In this document: positions 21,634 to 33,340 of the stretch, in pieces | How positions within the stretch are numbered: position 1 is the stretch's first letter | How the letters are laid out: each line of letters opens with the position of its first letter | NCBI GenBank assembly: GCA_003550305.1 | Contig: QKYT01000261.1 | Location: forward strand, 105,580 to 139,868 | Source: Glomus cerebriforme | Taxonomy: Eukaryota > Glomeromycota > Glomeromycetes > Glomerales > Glomeraceae | DNA length: 34,289 nt | Reading direction: 5' to 3' | Program-made: the position numbers and the translations under genes | Notes under the pieces: generated by a model | What the model saw: only the letters and a program-made list of their open reading frames with translations | What the model was told of the DNA's origin: nothing | Database searches by the model: none

Positions 21634-21906
21634 TTAGGCATATCCATCTAGTATTACAAAGGGAGAAGATAAAAGAAAATCAGAAAAAAGAGAAATTAAA
21701 CTAATATCGAAAGCACTAATATCTATAGAAAAAAAATGTGGGTTGTTTCTGTGTAAAGTCCATGGGCCTGAATGTAGATAATTACTAGTAGCCAAAATTA
21801 ACCAGTGATTTCGAGGAAAATTTGGTCTTGATGTTGATGTCGGTAAAGCGGTAGGCGGTGATGCCTGTTGCACTTCCCCAGTATCACCGACACTTTTCCA
21901 CCCCAC
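21634..21906 (-). CDS. Transposon-associated ORF, unrecognised
   Basis: A 90-codon frame, opening at a GTG within ccaccccacgtgatc, with markedly higher G+C and varied codons. It includes GDTGEVQQASPPTALPTSTS, FPRNHWLILATSNYLHSGPW and SIDISAFDISLISLFSDFLL. No ATG opens it, so it may be an internal or truncated piece. It lies on the same strand as the RNase H fragment about 0.9 kb away, in a region full of gtcac/gtgac inverted words. It could be the N-terminal part of a retroelement protein. I do not recognise a domain. Confidence 0.35.
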   Translation of the reverse strand: MGWKSVGDTGEVQQASPPTALPTSTSRPNFPRNHWLILATSNYLHSGPWTLHRNNPHFFSIDISAFDISLISLFSDFLLSSPFVILDGYA

Positions 21907-22144
21907 GTGATCATAGTAAAATATTTGTCACCTCACGTCACACCTCCACTTTTCATTTTCACTAAGTATTCCAGGGACTTAACATTTTTTCGAGGTGTGA
22001 AATCATATTTGTCACAATTATTTGTCACATGGTTAATTTCTTAATGACATAATGCCGGCCAAAAGTCACGTGGGTGTGAAAAACGTGTCGTAGCTAGGGG
22101 ATAGATAAATTAACGGGGGTACACAGGCTGATCAATAACAAACT

Positions 22145-22692
22145 GAACTGTCGCCTCATAAATTAGTTACACAAGCGAAATTTCATATTAAATTTTCACT
22201 TTTTTTTTATTTTTTTTTCGGCACATATATACAGGAAAGCAGCCGATCCAAAAAGTTAAAGTCATTCATATTAGCTTTATATAGGCGAAGTTTTTTTATC
22301 CAAATTAGACCACTGGTTGCTTTGTTCTTAGTTTTATATGTTTTTATTACTTGATAATAGAAAGTTAGAAATTACACACTCTTTTTTTGAGATCTCAATA
22401 AAAAACTATAAATATTTTTATTTAAAATGTTTAAAAATAGCATTTTCTTCTTTTATTGTGTATTATTTTTATGTATTTAATAAAATTTTATATAGTTTTG
22501 AGGTATTTCAAATAGCCGATCAAGTTTTTTATATTTTCAGATAGTTACGCATTTGCTCATTACCGATCATCAATTTTTTTTTCATAGATTATATTGATTA
22601 TCGGCTGATCTTTCGTTTTGAACATGGGTAAGATCATATTTTTATAAGGTTACATATAAAATTACTTATGGCGACAGTTCGGTCTCATGACC
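22145..22692. repeat. Inverted gaactgtcgcc pair
   Basis: gaactgtcgcc at 22148-22158 is repeated inverted as ggcgacagttc at about 22670-22680. Pairing with mismatches extends several bases either side, enclosing about 520 bp of AT-rich DNA. The right end is followed by ggtctcatgacc (22681-22692). No clear target-site duplication was seen. It may be a small non-autonomous element or paired regulatory words. Confidence 0.35.
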
Positions 22693-22833
22693 AATAGTGT
22701 GTGTAACCCTGAGTTGGCCCCCCATTTATTTATCTAACCCCTAGGTCGTAGTTATGCCTGTTGAGACGAGTCACGTAATGAATTCTTGAATTTTTTTTAA
22801 AAAAAAATCTTTTTTTTTTGTTGTTTGGAGATA

Positions 22834-23945
22834 TTATTTGCTTGTTCCCAAGCTTGATGCCTTGATGGTTGTTGCAGTGGGTGATCCACGTGAGTTTTTT
22901 AATTTCAGAAGTGAAGAAGTGGAAAAAATAAAAGAAACGTATATACTGTATGTAGTGTTTCGGGAAGTGTAACACTTTTTGAAAAGGTTTGATAGAGACG
23001 CAGGAATCATTTGGTGACATATTAAAATGTATTCTGGGTAGTTAATCAGTGATGACACAGGGCGGAGATTGAAAAGTTCAATTGAGTCCAACATAGAAGT
23101 GATCGATTCAGCGTTTAGGTTCTTGTCGTTGGTCGATAAAAGATATGTAAGTAATTTTTGAACGAGTCGTGAATATGTAAAAAGGATGTGCACGTGAACA
23201 CGTGATCATTTGAAAATTTTGAAATGTTACAATTAGGGCAGTTAAGAATCGAGTCAGGATATAATTTTGGAAAATTTCGTAAAAGGATATCTCCTGTGGG
23301 TAGAGAGTGGTTAAAACTTTTAGTCTTGTAACTCATATACGAGATACGTAATTCTTGTGAAGTTACTGATGTAGTTGGGTTGTACTTTAACCATCTTTCT
23401 GTGAAGGTCCAGTCAATGTCATGGGAAAGTGTTATTTGCAAGGTATTGAACATTGATTTGTTGTTGAGCATGTCGTTAAACGTTTTGCTATTGAAGAGAG
23501 TATTCGTCCATTTTCTAACGTCTTTGTCAATCGGACCTATATTGTTGAAATTATTGAAGGCTTTTAGGTCTTTTAGGAAATTCGGGTTGATCATAATACA
23601 TTTGTTAAGAGAACATCCTTGTTTAGCAAGGTTGTCTGCTATTTCGTTGTATCTATTATTGGAGTGTCCTTTGACTTTAACAAAGGAGATATGTAAATGG
23701 TGATCCTTGATTAATTGTTGAATTAGGAACCAAATGTGATAGTTGTTGATCTTTAATTTTTTCCTATTAACGGGTCGGTAAAGCGTGCGAAAGTTACAAT
23801 TCGCTGAGTCTGTAAAGAGTTTGATAGTACTTTTAGGTGGAACTGTTAGTAACGCAGTTGCGATTGCGAAGGCTTCAGTTTTGGTAGATAATGGCATATA
23901 TTGACATCTTCCTTTGAAACTATTACCGGCATTATGCACTGACAC
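22834..23945 (-). pseudogene. Non-LTR retroelement tail: RNase H plus zf-RVT-like region, frameshifted
   Basis: The main frame (23945-23115) opens at GTG with no ATG. It shows a type-I RNase H core: STKTEAFAIATALLT (the catalytic Glu), IKLFTDSANC (Asp), then SFVKVKGHSNNRYNEIADNL (His and final Asp). The first catalytic Asp strand (DGS) is missing at the N-terminus. Later, CPNCNISKFSNDHVFTC gives a C-x2-C-x8-H-x3-C site, as in the zinc-binding zf-RVT region of retrotransposon proteins. The reading then moves to a second frame at about 23125-23150 (STNDKNLNAESITSMLDSIE, IPASLSNLFKKCYTSRNTTY) and probably to a third near 22910 (SEIKKLTWITHCNNHQGIKL). No reverse transcriptase is present upstream. 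It is a 5'-truncated, decayed copy. Confidence 0.75.
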
Positions 23946-25236
23946 GTGACAATACCGTTAATTCCGGTGACAAATAAGGGTGATTTTTTACGGCATACTG
24001 TAAACTAAAAAAAAATGAAAAAATGAAAGACAAATATTTACTATGATCACGTGGGGGAAGATAAAATTGGCGAACTGAATAAAAAAAAGTAGGAACTCGA
24101 AGTCCTTAATAATATTATATATTAATATATGTCAGAGCTAAAAAGTTAAGACCAATTTATAGTTCGGTCTAAGAATTGCGCACTATTACTGTCCACATCT
24201 GGATTTAGAACAATACTCACACTTCACTCAGTCCTAATTTATTTCAATGCGGGCCCATAAATAGCATATATTCAATTGTAAAACTCGGAGAACATCCCAA
24301 AATTTGAAATGTTTCAGAATCCATGCATTGTAAGTACTGTACCTTGTAAATCTAATTTAAACAAAACTAACCAAAAAGAAAATCAAAACAAAAAAGTAAT
24401 GTTCCATTCATTTAAACAATAGTATAAACTAGTAATTCAAAATTCAAAATACGGCAAGTGGCTGTACCCAAATACAGTATAATCACATCTATTTTTAAAG
24501 AAAAGTTGATAAAAAAGTTAATTCATTACACAATTTAAATTATATATTTGGTAAAATTTTTCGGATATAAGAAAATTCCTCCTTTATTTTTTTTTTTGAA
24601 CTAATATGAAAACGGAAATAAGGGATAAATTCAATTGGTTTAAAATAAGTAAAAGTGGTCCCTTTTGATTGTCCGCATTGTGTTCATGCAAGTCTGGATC
24701 TTTGCATCTATTGATAATTACTACAAGTCGGGTTTTGGTTACAATAAATTACTATATTTGTTTGTGTAAGCCGTAAATTGCTTGCATATTTTAGTCCCTC
24801 GTTCTAGGAAACTGAAAAAAAAAAAAATTCTTTTAATATTAAAATATCCGTTGCACGGATAACTTATATGCGAGAGTTTTTCTTTTACTCGTTTCTTCAT
24901 AAACAATACTCACGTTCCTTTTTTTTTTCCTTTTTTGCTTATCAAAATAAAAGGTTTCTTTGTTTTTTAAAAATTAATACCATTAACTTTCGACATCATT
25001 TTATTTTCAATCTTTCTAAATCGTCGTGGCTTCGGAATACGCCTTTTCCGGACAATAGATTTTTTTTTTTCCTTAGAATAATATACATTATAAAAATAAA
25101 CATATAATAGATTCGTCGGCCTAGATCTACACACTCTTTCATATTAGACAAATAATTTATTTATTTATTTATTTAAAGTTAATTAATCGTGGAGGTCTCG
25201 TTAGGAGCTTTTCTTAGGAACGTTCGAAATAGCAAG
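23946..25236. other. Gene-free stretch upstream of DCAF12
   Basis: No coding region I can support. There is a small palindrome atccgttgcacggat (about 24846-24860), and long A/T runs around 24590 and 24815. The last 100 bases presumably hold the DCAF12 promoter, but no clear TATA box is visible. Confidence 0.45.
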
Positions 25237-27176
25237 ATGGCAATACTTAAGCTGTCGTTCTTTTCTAAACAACCAGAATCAAAACCTTGGAGGTCAGAAT
25301 TTTCTTTTGTCATGATCATATTTTTCGATAATTTTGTCGAATAATTTTTTTTAATCATGTATTTTATTTATATATAGTTATCCTGAAGAGTATAATGAAA
25401 ATATATCTGAATATTTGTACAAAAGAGAACTAGGAATAGCAAAATCAAGGTGGGAAACATTCAAATATCTATATTTATATATGCAATAATAATTGTGAAA
25501 CAAGAACGCCAAGCTAAGACATACTTTATGCTAATATATTAAACTTTATTTTATTATGCACATCCATTAGATATCCTATGAATTATTCCAGTTATAAGTC
25601 CGATAAAATACCGCGCCTAATGAAGGAGCACGAGATAAATCTGGAAAATCATGATAAAATTTTTTCATCACATTGGATATCACTTAATGAAGTTGTTATA
25701 GGATCAAAATGTAATAAGGTACGAATAATTAAAATAATTATTTCTTAAGTGAATAATTTTTATTTTAAATTACTGATTCTTTTTTGATATATTTAAAATA
25801 GTTGTTAATCCTTAATGTCCAAACAAATAAAAGATTTGAAATCCCATTAGTTCATGAGCAAAATATGGACTCATCACAAGAAATTCGAAACGGTTCAGGA
25901 ATACGTAGTATTGCAGTGAATCCTTCGAAGACACTTTTGGCTGTAGGAGCAGGAAAACCCGTTCAAGTGACAGTTTATGAATTGCCATCATTTGAACCTG
26001 TTGCTATATTTTCAGGCCATAATGATCTTGTTTTTTCAGTCGCGTGGTTAGACGACTATCATTTAGTATCAGGTATTTAAATCATAATAAATTTAATATT
26101 AAATATAATAAACCAAGTATTGTCTCTCTGATGACACGTCTATTTAGGATCACGTGATGGTACAATCAGACTTTGGTCTATTGAATCAAAGATTATTTCA
26201 GAGATGCCCTTATTGCCAAATAAATATATCAATGTTCATCAACCTTTACTCGCTCGTTCTGAATTTGCTGGTAAAGTACGAGACTTACAATTTAATCCTA
26301 AAACCGAGGTACTTAGTATTTTGATTTAATTTATTTTGATTTTTATTTATTAAGAAATAAATATTAAATTTTGTAAAAACTTTTTAGCAAATCATGACTC
26401 TTTCAACTGAAGGATATGTACGATTGTGGGATGCATCATATCTCAATGAGGTAAATATATAACAAATTATATTAATATTTTCGAACGAAATAATATGTTA
26501 ATTTACAATATTTATGGATATTTTAGATTACAAAAGTTCCATTATTACATCTCAATGAGAATGTGTGTCTGGCAATGAATTCGAAAGTAAATTTGTTTGC
26601 TGTGGGATCTCAAGAACATATATCAGTTGTTGACCCACGAACTTCTTCAATAGTTCATGAGATTAGATCAGTTGATGAAGGATGTGGTAAATACATACGA
26701 TAAAATATTTTTATATTTATGTTTTTTTTTATTATGCATTCTAATTATGAAATATATTTAATTTGAAGGTGTGAGATCGTTATGTTTTAATGATCACACG
26801 ATAACGACCGGTGGAGGTTATGGACGATTATCCTTTTATGACTTACGTGCGCAACAATATTTAGATTTTCCTTCAAGATCTAACTCTGAAAAATCTTTGG
26901 CTCTTAATTATAGAGAAACAGGAAGCGGTTGGCTGGTATATATTTAACTATATATTATAATTAAAAATTTTTTTTTTTTAACGAAAAAAAATTAATTTAA
27001 TCAATCTTTAACTCTATTAGAATCGTGATTCAGTTTATATGAATCATTTTGCCGGTTACTCCATACAAAATGCAATTTATGCACTTTCATATGATGAATC
27101 GGGCAATAAATTGTTTACTGGGGGCGGTCCATTACAACTTGATTTAAAAGGGTCTTATGCAGCAATATGGACATAA
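25237..27176 (+). CDS. DCAF12: DCAF12-like WD40 protein, CUL4-DDB1 substrate receptor
   Basis: Nine exons: 25237-25292, 25378-25449, 25571-25718, 25802-26072, 26148-26308, 26388-26450, 26527-26686, 26769-26935 and 27021-27176. Every phase matches, giving 417 residues against about 450 for animal DCAF12. The family signature is strong: FSSHWISLNEVVIGSKCNKL (residues about 75-93), ILNVQTNKRFEIPL, GSGIRSIAVNPSKTLLAVGA, then a WD unit HNDLVFSVAWLDDYHLVSGS with RDGTIRLW, EGYVRLWD, SVVDPRTSS, TTGGGYGRLSFYDLR, and the closing YALSYDESGNKLFTGGGPL before AAIWT. DCAF12 docks on DDB1 in the CRL4 ubiquitin ligase and recognises C-terminal acidic degrons. That role is established for animals and inferred here. 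Introns are 62-121 nt with GT-AG ends. Nothing is broken. Confidence 0.9.
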
Positions 27177-29159
27177 ACGAAATGGTTAAGTTTATAAGGA
27201 ATTTTCTGTAGAGCTCTGATGGTATTATAGAAAGATATATATTAATAATGAATCACTTTCTTCAAAATTTTGGGGGATTAAGCTTGTGAAAGATTTACGA
27301 ACATTTATTTATTTATTTAAACAATTAAACAAATATAAACATTTTGGGAGAGTTTATATAGATAGAAATTACGTATTCATCCTTTTTGTTTTTTTACTTT
27401 AGTCTGATGTATAGTAGAGTATCTTTCATTTTTTTTTATTACTAGAAATTCATCACGTCATTTACATAATATATATTAATCATCACACATAAAACAATTG
27501 TTTTTTTCCCCTTTGAATAAAATTGAAATATTCTAAAAGATTTTAAAAAATAATCATATAATATATACTATATTTGTGTTTGATTCCTGTGACCCATTCT
27601 ATTTAATCTGCTATGGAATTTTAATATATTGGAGAAAGGGGAAAAGAGTGAAGAGAAGGAAGCATTTTTATACGGTTTATAAAAGAATAGATATGCTTTA
27701 TATCAATGCATTATTCTTTCTTTCCATGCAATTTTATTTCATTGGATCAGTTGTAGCAAAGGTTTGTCTTTTGAGTTTTAAAGTGAAGTCTTTTATATTT
27801 TAACCATTACATTTCAATTTTATTTAGCGTTAATTTTTCAAAAAAAAAAAGAATTTACAAATAGAAAATTGTCTTTTTTTTATAATAAAACTCGATCTGA
27901 ATGGGATTTTTTTCTATAACACTAAATCGATCAAAATTATAATGAAAATTCAAAATATACCATCATCTTGAGATATAAATAACATGGGTGATTAATTCAA
28001 TAACAGTCTAATAACGTTTTAAGTAGAATTTTATAGTAATCCTAAAAAATATCATCAAAATAATTATCGATTCAGTCCGTTGAGCGGGGAGCCATTCAAA
28101 GTTGTGGTACCTTAATTATTATACCCTCTTTCACGTCTTGGAAATAATTAACTAGTGTTTTTGGAGTGAAATATCCATACAAGTCCTATCCTACCTATAC
28201 TATAGTATAACATTTTACACTTTTACGCAATATTTGATTTTTGAAAACTCTTTCGAGCTTCGGTGGTAGAATTCGATGGTATTTTAGAGGTCTCGTCCGA
28301 CTGTATATAATCTGTATATAGTCAAAAAGAAATAACGAGTGAACAAATAATATAATCGTGGTGGAGTTTCATCCATCATGATCTTCCAATCACAATCAAA
28401 CAGTTTTTTTATTTGTATTTTATTGAACGAGCCCCCCATCAATATTGTCCAGATTAGTGCGTGTACAAATATAAATATAATGACGATCAAAAAAAAAAAA
28501 AATCGGGTATTTTTAAAAAAGTTAAATTTTAATATAGTAGTACTACATTAAATTCCGCATGATCGTGTAATAATATAATATGATTATATTATTAACATTT
28601 CGTTTTTTAATAATTAAATAAATGGCACCTCACTTAATGTATTGAATTTTAAGAGTTTGTTATTTATATTTCTATAGAATGGTTTCTTCGATCGTATCGA
28701 TCAATCGTACGTATTTTATAAGTTAGAGAAATTGTCAAATCCTAAATCTAATAATACCATGTGGTACAATTCATGTGTAATAAGGAAATTTCTATCTACA
28801 GATGAAAAATTCTATTAACTAAAAATGACAAGATTGACATGACAGTAATCAAAACAATAAATAGATATGTCGCGTTCATCGGATTGGACTAAAGTATAAC
28901 TAACCTTCATTTTACAAAAGTATATTAATTGATAAATCAATTTTGGCGTAGTCATAAAGTATACATAATGCTTTGGAGTGTATAAAAACCATAACTATGT
29001 ATTCGGCGCCCTGCAGCCACTATAGCTTGCATAATAAAACAAGCTAAAAGGCAATAATATAATGAGAAGAGGAGACCTGCATGATGAAAAATATATAAAA
29101 AGAAAATGAATTTTTTATATTTTAATTTTTTTTTAAAAAAAAGAAACTTTAATATAAAA
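27177..29159. other. Gene-free AT-rich stretch
   Basis: Presumably holds the DCAF12 3' UTR, then AT-rich DNA. A possible exon on the minus strand at 28284-28490 is too weak to call. atatataaaaag at about 29090 may be the TATA box of the next gene. Confidence 0.45.
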
Positions 29160-30075
29160 ATGGGTATATTAAATGTTATTAGAACTTTGCAATTTTCGTG
29201 TGGTTTAATATGTTTAATTATAGGTAATTTTCGATATTATTTTTGAATTCGATTTAAATATTTAATTTATGAACCATTTTTTTTCTTTCCTTTTTTTTTG
29301 TAGACGCATTATTTTTAAGTGACAAAAATGATGGTATAATGTAATGTATAAAATTTCTATTATGCTTTTCTAATCCAAAATTATTAAATCGCATATGTAC
29401 TTTTTTAGGCATAGGGCATTTATATTTTTTGTCTGTGTAGATGCTTATTGTATGTTAATAAATGGTAAGGCGAATATTAATTTTTAAACTCATCACAATT
29501 ATGATAATAATAACTTTGAAATTTAGGATATATTATTGCTATTGAACATGGTTGGAATAAAGTATCTAGAAAATTTGAACACGCTATTTATTGGTAGGTT
29601 TTTTTTTATATCATCAATTAAATTTACGATTATATGATGATATCAAAAAATAATTATATATATTATATATACTGTAGGCTTGAAATATGTTTGTGGATCT
29701 CTTATAGTAAGAAAAAAAATTTTATTAAATTATTTACTTTTTTTATTATTAAAAAAAAAAGTTAATTAACGAAAATTTATTACTTTATTTACCATAGTTA
29801 TCGTGAAATTATCGACTATAAATCTTAAAAGCTTACTAAATAATGATCTTGATAAAGATGTTATACTTTATTTCTTTCGTATGTTTTATTTGATACCAAT
29901 TATTGTTGGTGGTATAAATTTATTTTTATCAATCATTTATGCAATGTTAATTCGTAAATCAACATTCAGAAATAATAACGCTCATTTAAGGCGCAATAAT
30001 GTTAATAACGTTATGAATATAAACAATGCAGGAGCTGAAACAAATAATGCCGGAGCTGAATACCCACCTGTATGA
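29160..30075 (+). CDS. Four-helix membrane protein, tandem copy A
   Basis: Six exons: 29160-29223, 29304-29340, 29409-29464, 29527-29593, 29678-29706 and 29798-30075. All phases agree, giving 176 residues. It starts MGILNVIRTLQFSCGLICLI (helix 1). Helix 2 is AFIFFVCVDAYCMLINGYII, then EHGWNKVSRKFEHAIYW. Helix 3 starts LEICLWISY. The last helix is FYLIPIIVGGINLFLSIIYA. The tail is Asn-rich with INNAGAETNNAGAEYPPV. The R-x-x-Q-F start in helix 1 recalls fungal MARVEL-type four-helix proteins, but this is only a resemblance. A paralogue lies 620 bp downstream with the same intron phases, apart from one extra phase-2 intron here (29341-29408). Membrane location is inferred from hydrophobicity. 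Confidence 0.7.
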
Positions 30076-30230
30076 TTCTTAACTCGAATAATTTTTAACA
30101 AACATTTCAAATTAATTATTTTAATTGTCTGAATATGTAAAATTGTAATAATTACAAGCAAAATGTCACTATTTAAAATTAAATTTTTGCCATCAACAAA
30201 GAGAATATTAAGTTTTGGGCTCGACTATTA

Positions 30231-30554
30231 TGAGAAAAACAATTAGGCCCGTTGGGTTTACATTACAATCAAGACGATTTAAAAAAGTTTTATTATTACA
30301 TCCTAATGATAATTTTTGAAATTTCCTTTTCTTTCCTTTTTTTTTTTTTAATTTACAAATATAATATCAGAAGAGCCATACATAAATCATTTAAAATCGG
30401 TGCGGATATTGCTAACTTATCATATACCGACCGGTATTCAAATTTTAACCTACGAAAATTTTATTTAAAATTTTGTACTTCGATTAAAATTTCATTTTGT
30501 GTTATATATGTTGTGGATTTCTATTGTTTTATTATATGTAGCTGTAGCGGGTAA
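30231..30554 (+). other. Possible remnant or unrecognised exons between the paralogues
   Basis: MRKTIRPVGFTLQSRRFKK opens at about 30231. It could splice, from a poor GTTTTA donor after a good ctaatga branch-like site, to an acceptor atatcag near 30369, leading into an open stretch including HKSFKIGADIANLSYTDRYS and FYLKFCTSIKISFCVIYVVD. A strong GTAAGTAAAC donor follows at about 30551. No further exon was found and no family is recognised. It may be chance. Confidence 0.2.
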
Positions 30555-30696
30555 GTAAACAATAAACAAATAAATGATTTAAGTGTAACAGGTGATGATA
30601 CATATGATTTTTTTTTTTTTTTTTTTGAAAAAAACATATATATATATATGGTATATTTTTTCGAAAATTTTATCATATTTAATAAACTTTATCAAA

Positions 30697-31533
30697 ATGC
30701 AAGCTACTTTAAATGCTTTTAGAACTTTGATATTTGCGTGTAGCTTTGCGTGTTTTACTCTAGGTATAATGTCTTATAGGACATTTTGAATTCGATCAAT
30801 GTATGTAGTACAATTACTTCAATATCTAATTGTTTTTTGATTTTTGTAGACACATATATTATAAGTTTGTTGGGCACGTTTAATAGTCAACTTTCATACT
30901 TTTTATTTACAAATATTTATTGTATTGTAACAAATGGTAAGATAAATAGGCTATCATTTATTTCTATAGTACTTTCAATGACAATAATAAATTAAAATCA
31001 TGATATTTAGGATATTATATAATTACTATCGAAAAAAGATGGAATAAACCACCTATGAGATATGATTATTTTATGTATTGGTAAGTTTAGATGATAAATT
31101 AATGAACCAATTTATAAATTTTCATTATGATAATAACAATATACTGTATATATTTCTTTATTTACATAAAGCCTTGAATTTATGTTCTGGATGACTTATA
31201 GTAAATATAAAGAACTTTTTTTTATTTATTATAACTATTATTATCGTCGAAATTAACAAAAATTATTTAACGGTAAAAACAGTTATCATCAAATTTGCTA
31301 TACTTCCGCTAATGTACATCATCATGCAACGTTATCTTCAAATGTCAATTGTTTTTGCTCTTATAATTTTACTTTTATGTATTATTCATGCCATAATACT
31401 TTCATGGTGGGTTGGTAGATTAAATCAAAGTGCAATAACCTTAACTCCTTTAAATAGTGTTAATAATGTTAATAATTCTGGAGTTGAAATGAGCAATGCC
31501 GGAGCCGAATTCATGCCAAATCAGGATATTTAG
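30697..31533 (+). CDS. Four-helix membrane protein, tandem copy B
   Basis: Five exons: 30697-30763, 30850-30936, 31011-31080, 31172-31200 and 31283-31533, giving 167 residues. MQATLNAFRTLIFACSFACF is helix 1, LSYFLFTNIYCIVTNGYYII helix 2, then EKRWNKPPMRYDYFMY, LEFMFWMTYIIIKFAILPLM (helix 3) and SIVFALIILLLCIIHAIILS (helix 4). The tail has NSVNNVNNSGVEMSNAGAEF. It aligns with copy A through every exon: NGY-I-x-IE-x-W-N-K, then a Tyr-rich patch, L-E-x-x-x-W-x-x-Y, and the N-A-G-A-E tail. The four intron phases (1, 1, 2, 1) match copy A, which has one intron more. The two are clearly a tandem duplication. The acceptor before exon 4 (ataaag) is weaker than the rest. Function is unknown. Confidence 0.7.
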
Positions 31534-32991
31534 GCTGTTTATAAAGGTTAGTGATAGTTTTAATGTATAATTATACAAATCTTTCTTTTTATATTTTATT
31601 CAGATCATTCGAATAAATTCTAAAAAGATTGATATACCTATGGTTAAAATTTATCTTTTCTTTTAAAAAAAAACAGCTCATGATTCATAAATATTTCACT
31701 ATTATAATGTATGTGATAATTAATTTTTGAACGAAGAGATAGGGTCTATTCCATTGTTGTTTATCAAAATTTCAACTATCAATAGGTCCATCTAACCAGA
31801 TAGCCTTATGAATTTCACGTACCTTTGAAAAATAAATGATCAATTGGAGCAGCTTAAATAAAAATGTTTATTGAAACATAACAGATAATATTTTATTTTC
31901 TACATTCGGAATCTCGTATGGATGGCGAAATAGCTGATGGCTGATCAATTTTTTTAAAAAATAAAAATTAATTGGAGTCTTCTTTTAAAATTTGTTCAAT
32001 ATAATGATTGTTGTAATTTTTTCTTTGCAAAATCCTCATTCATTTCATAAAAGTGTCAACATCATTAAGTGAACTTTTTTTATTATGACTTTAAAATATA
32101 AATTAATTCAGTACTATTGTTATAAATGACAATGATAAAGTAAAAATATCCTATATGCATGTATTTAAAATAAAAAACTAATGATAATAATCATAATATC
32201 TTTATTTATATTCACATCATATGTATAATATATTATAGTCTTTATTGTCTTTATAATTGTTATCATGTAATCTTCATTTTTCCAGCTAGATGGTTTGAGT
32301 TCAGAATTTTTCATTAGAAAATTACTTATCATCCATGTTCACACAGTTTCTCATTTGGTCCATCATAATATAGAGAACAGCTGAGTGGTGAGGTTCTCTT
32401 CATAAATAATATCTTTTTCATTAACAAAATTAATATCCAATATTTCTTATACACATCTCATTTTTTCACTAATCTGATGTAGAATATTTTTGTATTTTAA
32501 AAACAGTAAAAAGGATAATGCATTGATAAAGTGGCAACTTAATTATGAATTTTTTTTGTAAAATTCATTTTTTTTTTTTCATTTGTTAAAACTACATTTT
32601 GAAAAATTTTTAATTTATATTTTTATTATATATTAAAAAAAAATGTATTACACTATTTTTTTTTATATAAAGAAATAAAGAAATAATAAAATAAAAAAAA
32701 ACAAATATAAAAGTGAACAAATATAAACATATTTTTAAACAATTCAATTTTTCTAATACCTTTCTTATCACCATTTTACCAATATTTTCCCTATCCAACA
32801 ACTAATACCATTGCAGCCCTTTACCGGCGTCATTATTTTCAATTTTGCTGGCATCTAGCTATTATTTCCTGTTTTGCTAATTGCTAATTCCTCCCTTGAC
32901 ACTATTTCCATTTTACTAAATCACAACCATCTGCCATAATTTCTTTTATTACCAGAGCCATTCTTATATATATATATATATGCATAATTTT
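31534..32991. other. Gene-free AT-rich stretch
   Basis: No gene is recognised. Homopolymer runs and short AT repeats dominate, including a tatatatatata run at about 32968. Confidence 0.45.
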
Positions 32992-33340
32992 TCACACAGT
33001 ACTTGTATTACTAAAACCACCTGACCTAAGAAATGGTATCCCAAAGTTTATGGAAAAGATGCAATATTTACATTTACCAATATTAATATCACCAAAGAAA
33101 CTTGACACTGAAACCTATATTAACACTGAATGATTGTTTGCTCACATTCACATTTCCTGTAAATAAATTATTTATAGAGATGTCTTTATAACTTGATATT
33201 TGTAGAACATCAAATTTAATAATAATGTGGATAAGATTCGTTACTCTGATGTTTATGGTATTTTTTATTAAAAAATTAAGTTTATGAACGGATAAAAAGA
33301 GAATAACTGTTAATAATAATAAAAAACAAAAGAATATCAA
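32992..33340 (-). pseudogene. Broken ORF with hydrophobic start, unrecognised
   Basis: The frame at 33340-33089 has no ATG and begins with a hydrophobic stretch (IFFCFLLLLTVILFLSV), then VLQISSYKDISINNLFTGNV and NVSKQSFSVNIGFSVKFLW. Right after it a second frame stays open to TGA at 32992-32994, reading SFFGDINIGKCKYCIFSINF and PFLRSGGFSNTSTV. The two read as one protein with a frame break near 33100. Composition is more protein-like than nearby noise. No family is recognised. It may be a decayed membrane or secreted protein. Confidence 0.25.

Noticed and set aside
22338..22544. 68-codon ORF inside the inverted-repeat pair
   Set aside because: Phe/Tyr/Lys-rich noise in AT-rich DNA.
23186..23215. 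cacgtg/gatcacgtg words as regulatory sites
   Set aside because: Here they are codons of the zinc-binding segment (NDHVFTC) of the RNase H fragment; the similar word at 26150 is coding in DCAF12.
27576..27803. 75-codon plus-strand ORF after DCAF12
   Set aside because: It has no ATG start and lies in probable 3' untranslated or intergenic DNA.
28284..28490. Minus-strand ORF reading FDCDWKIMMDETPPRLYYLF
   Set aside because: It looks slightly coding, but no neighbouring exon, promoter or family could be found.
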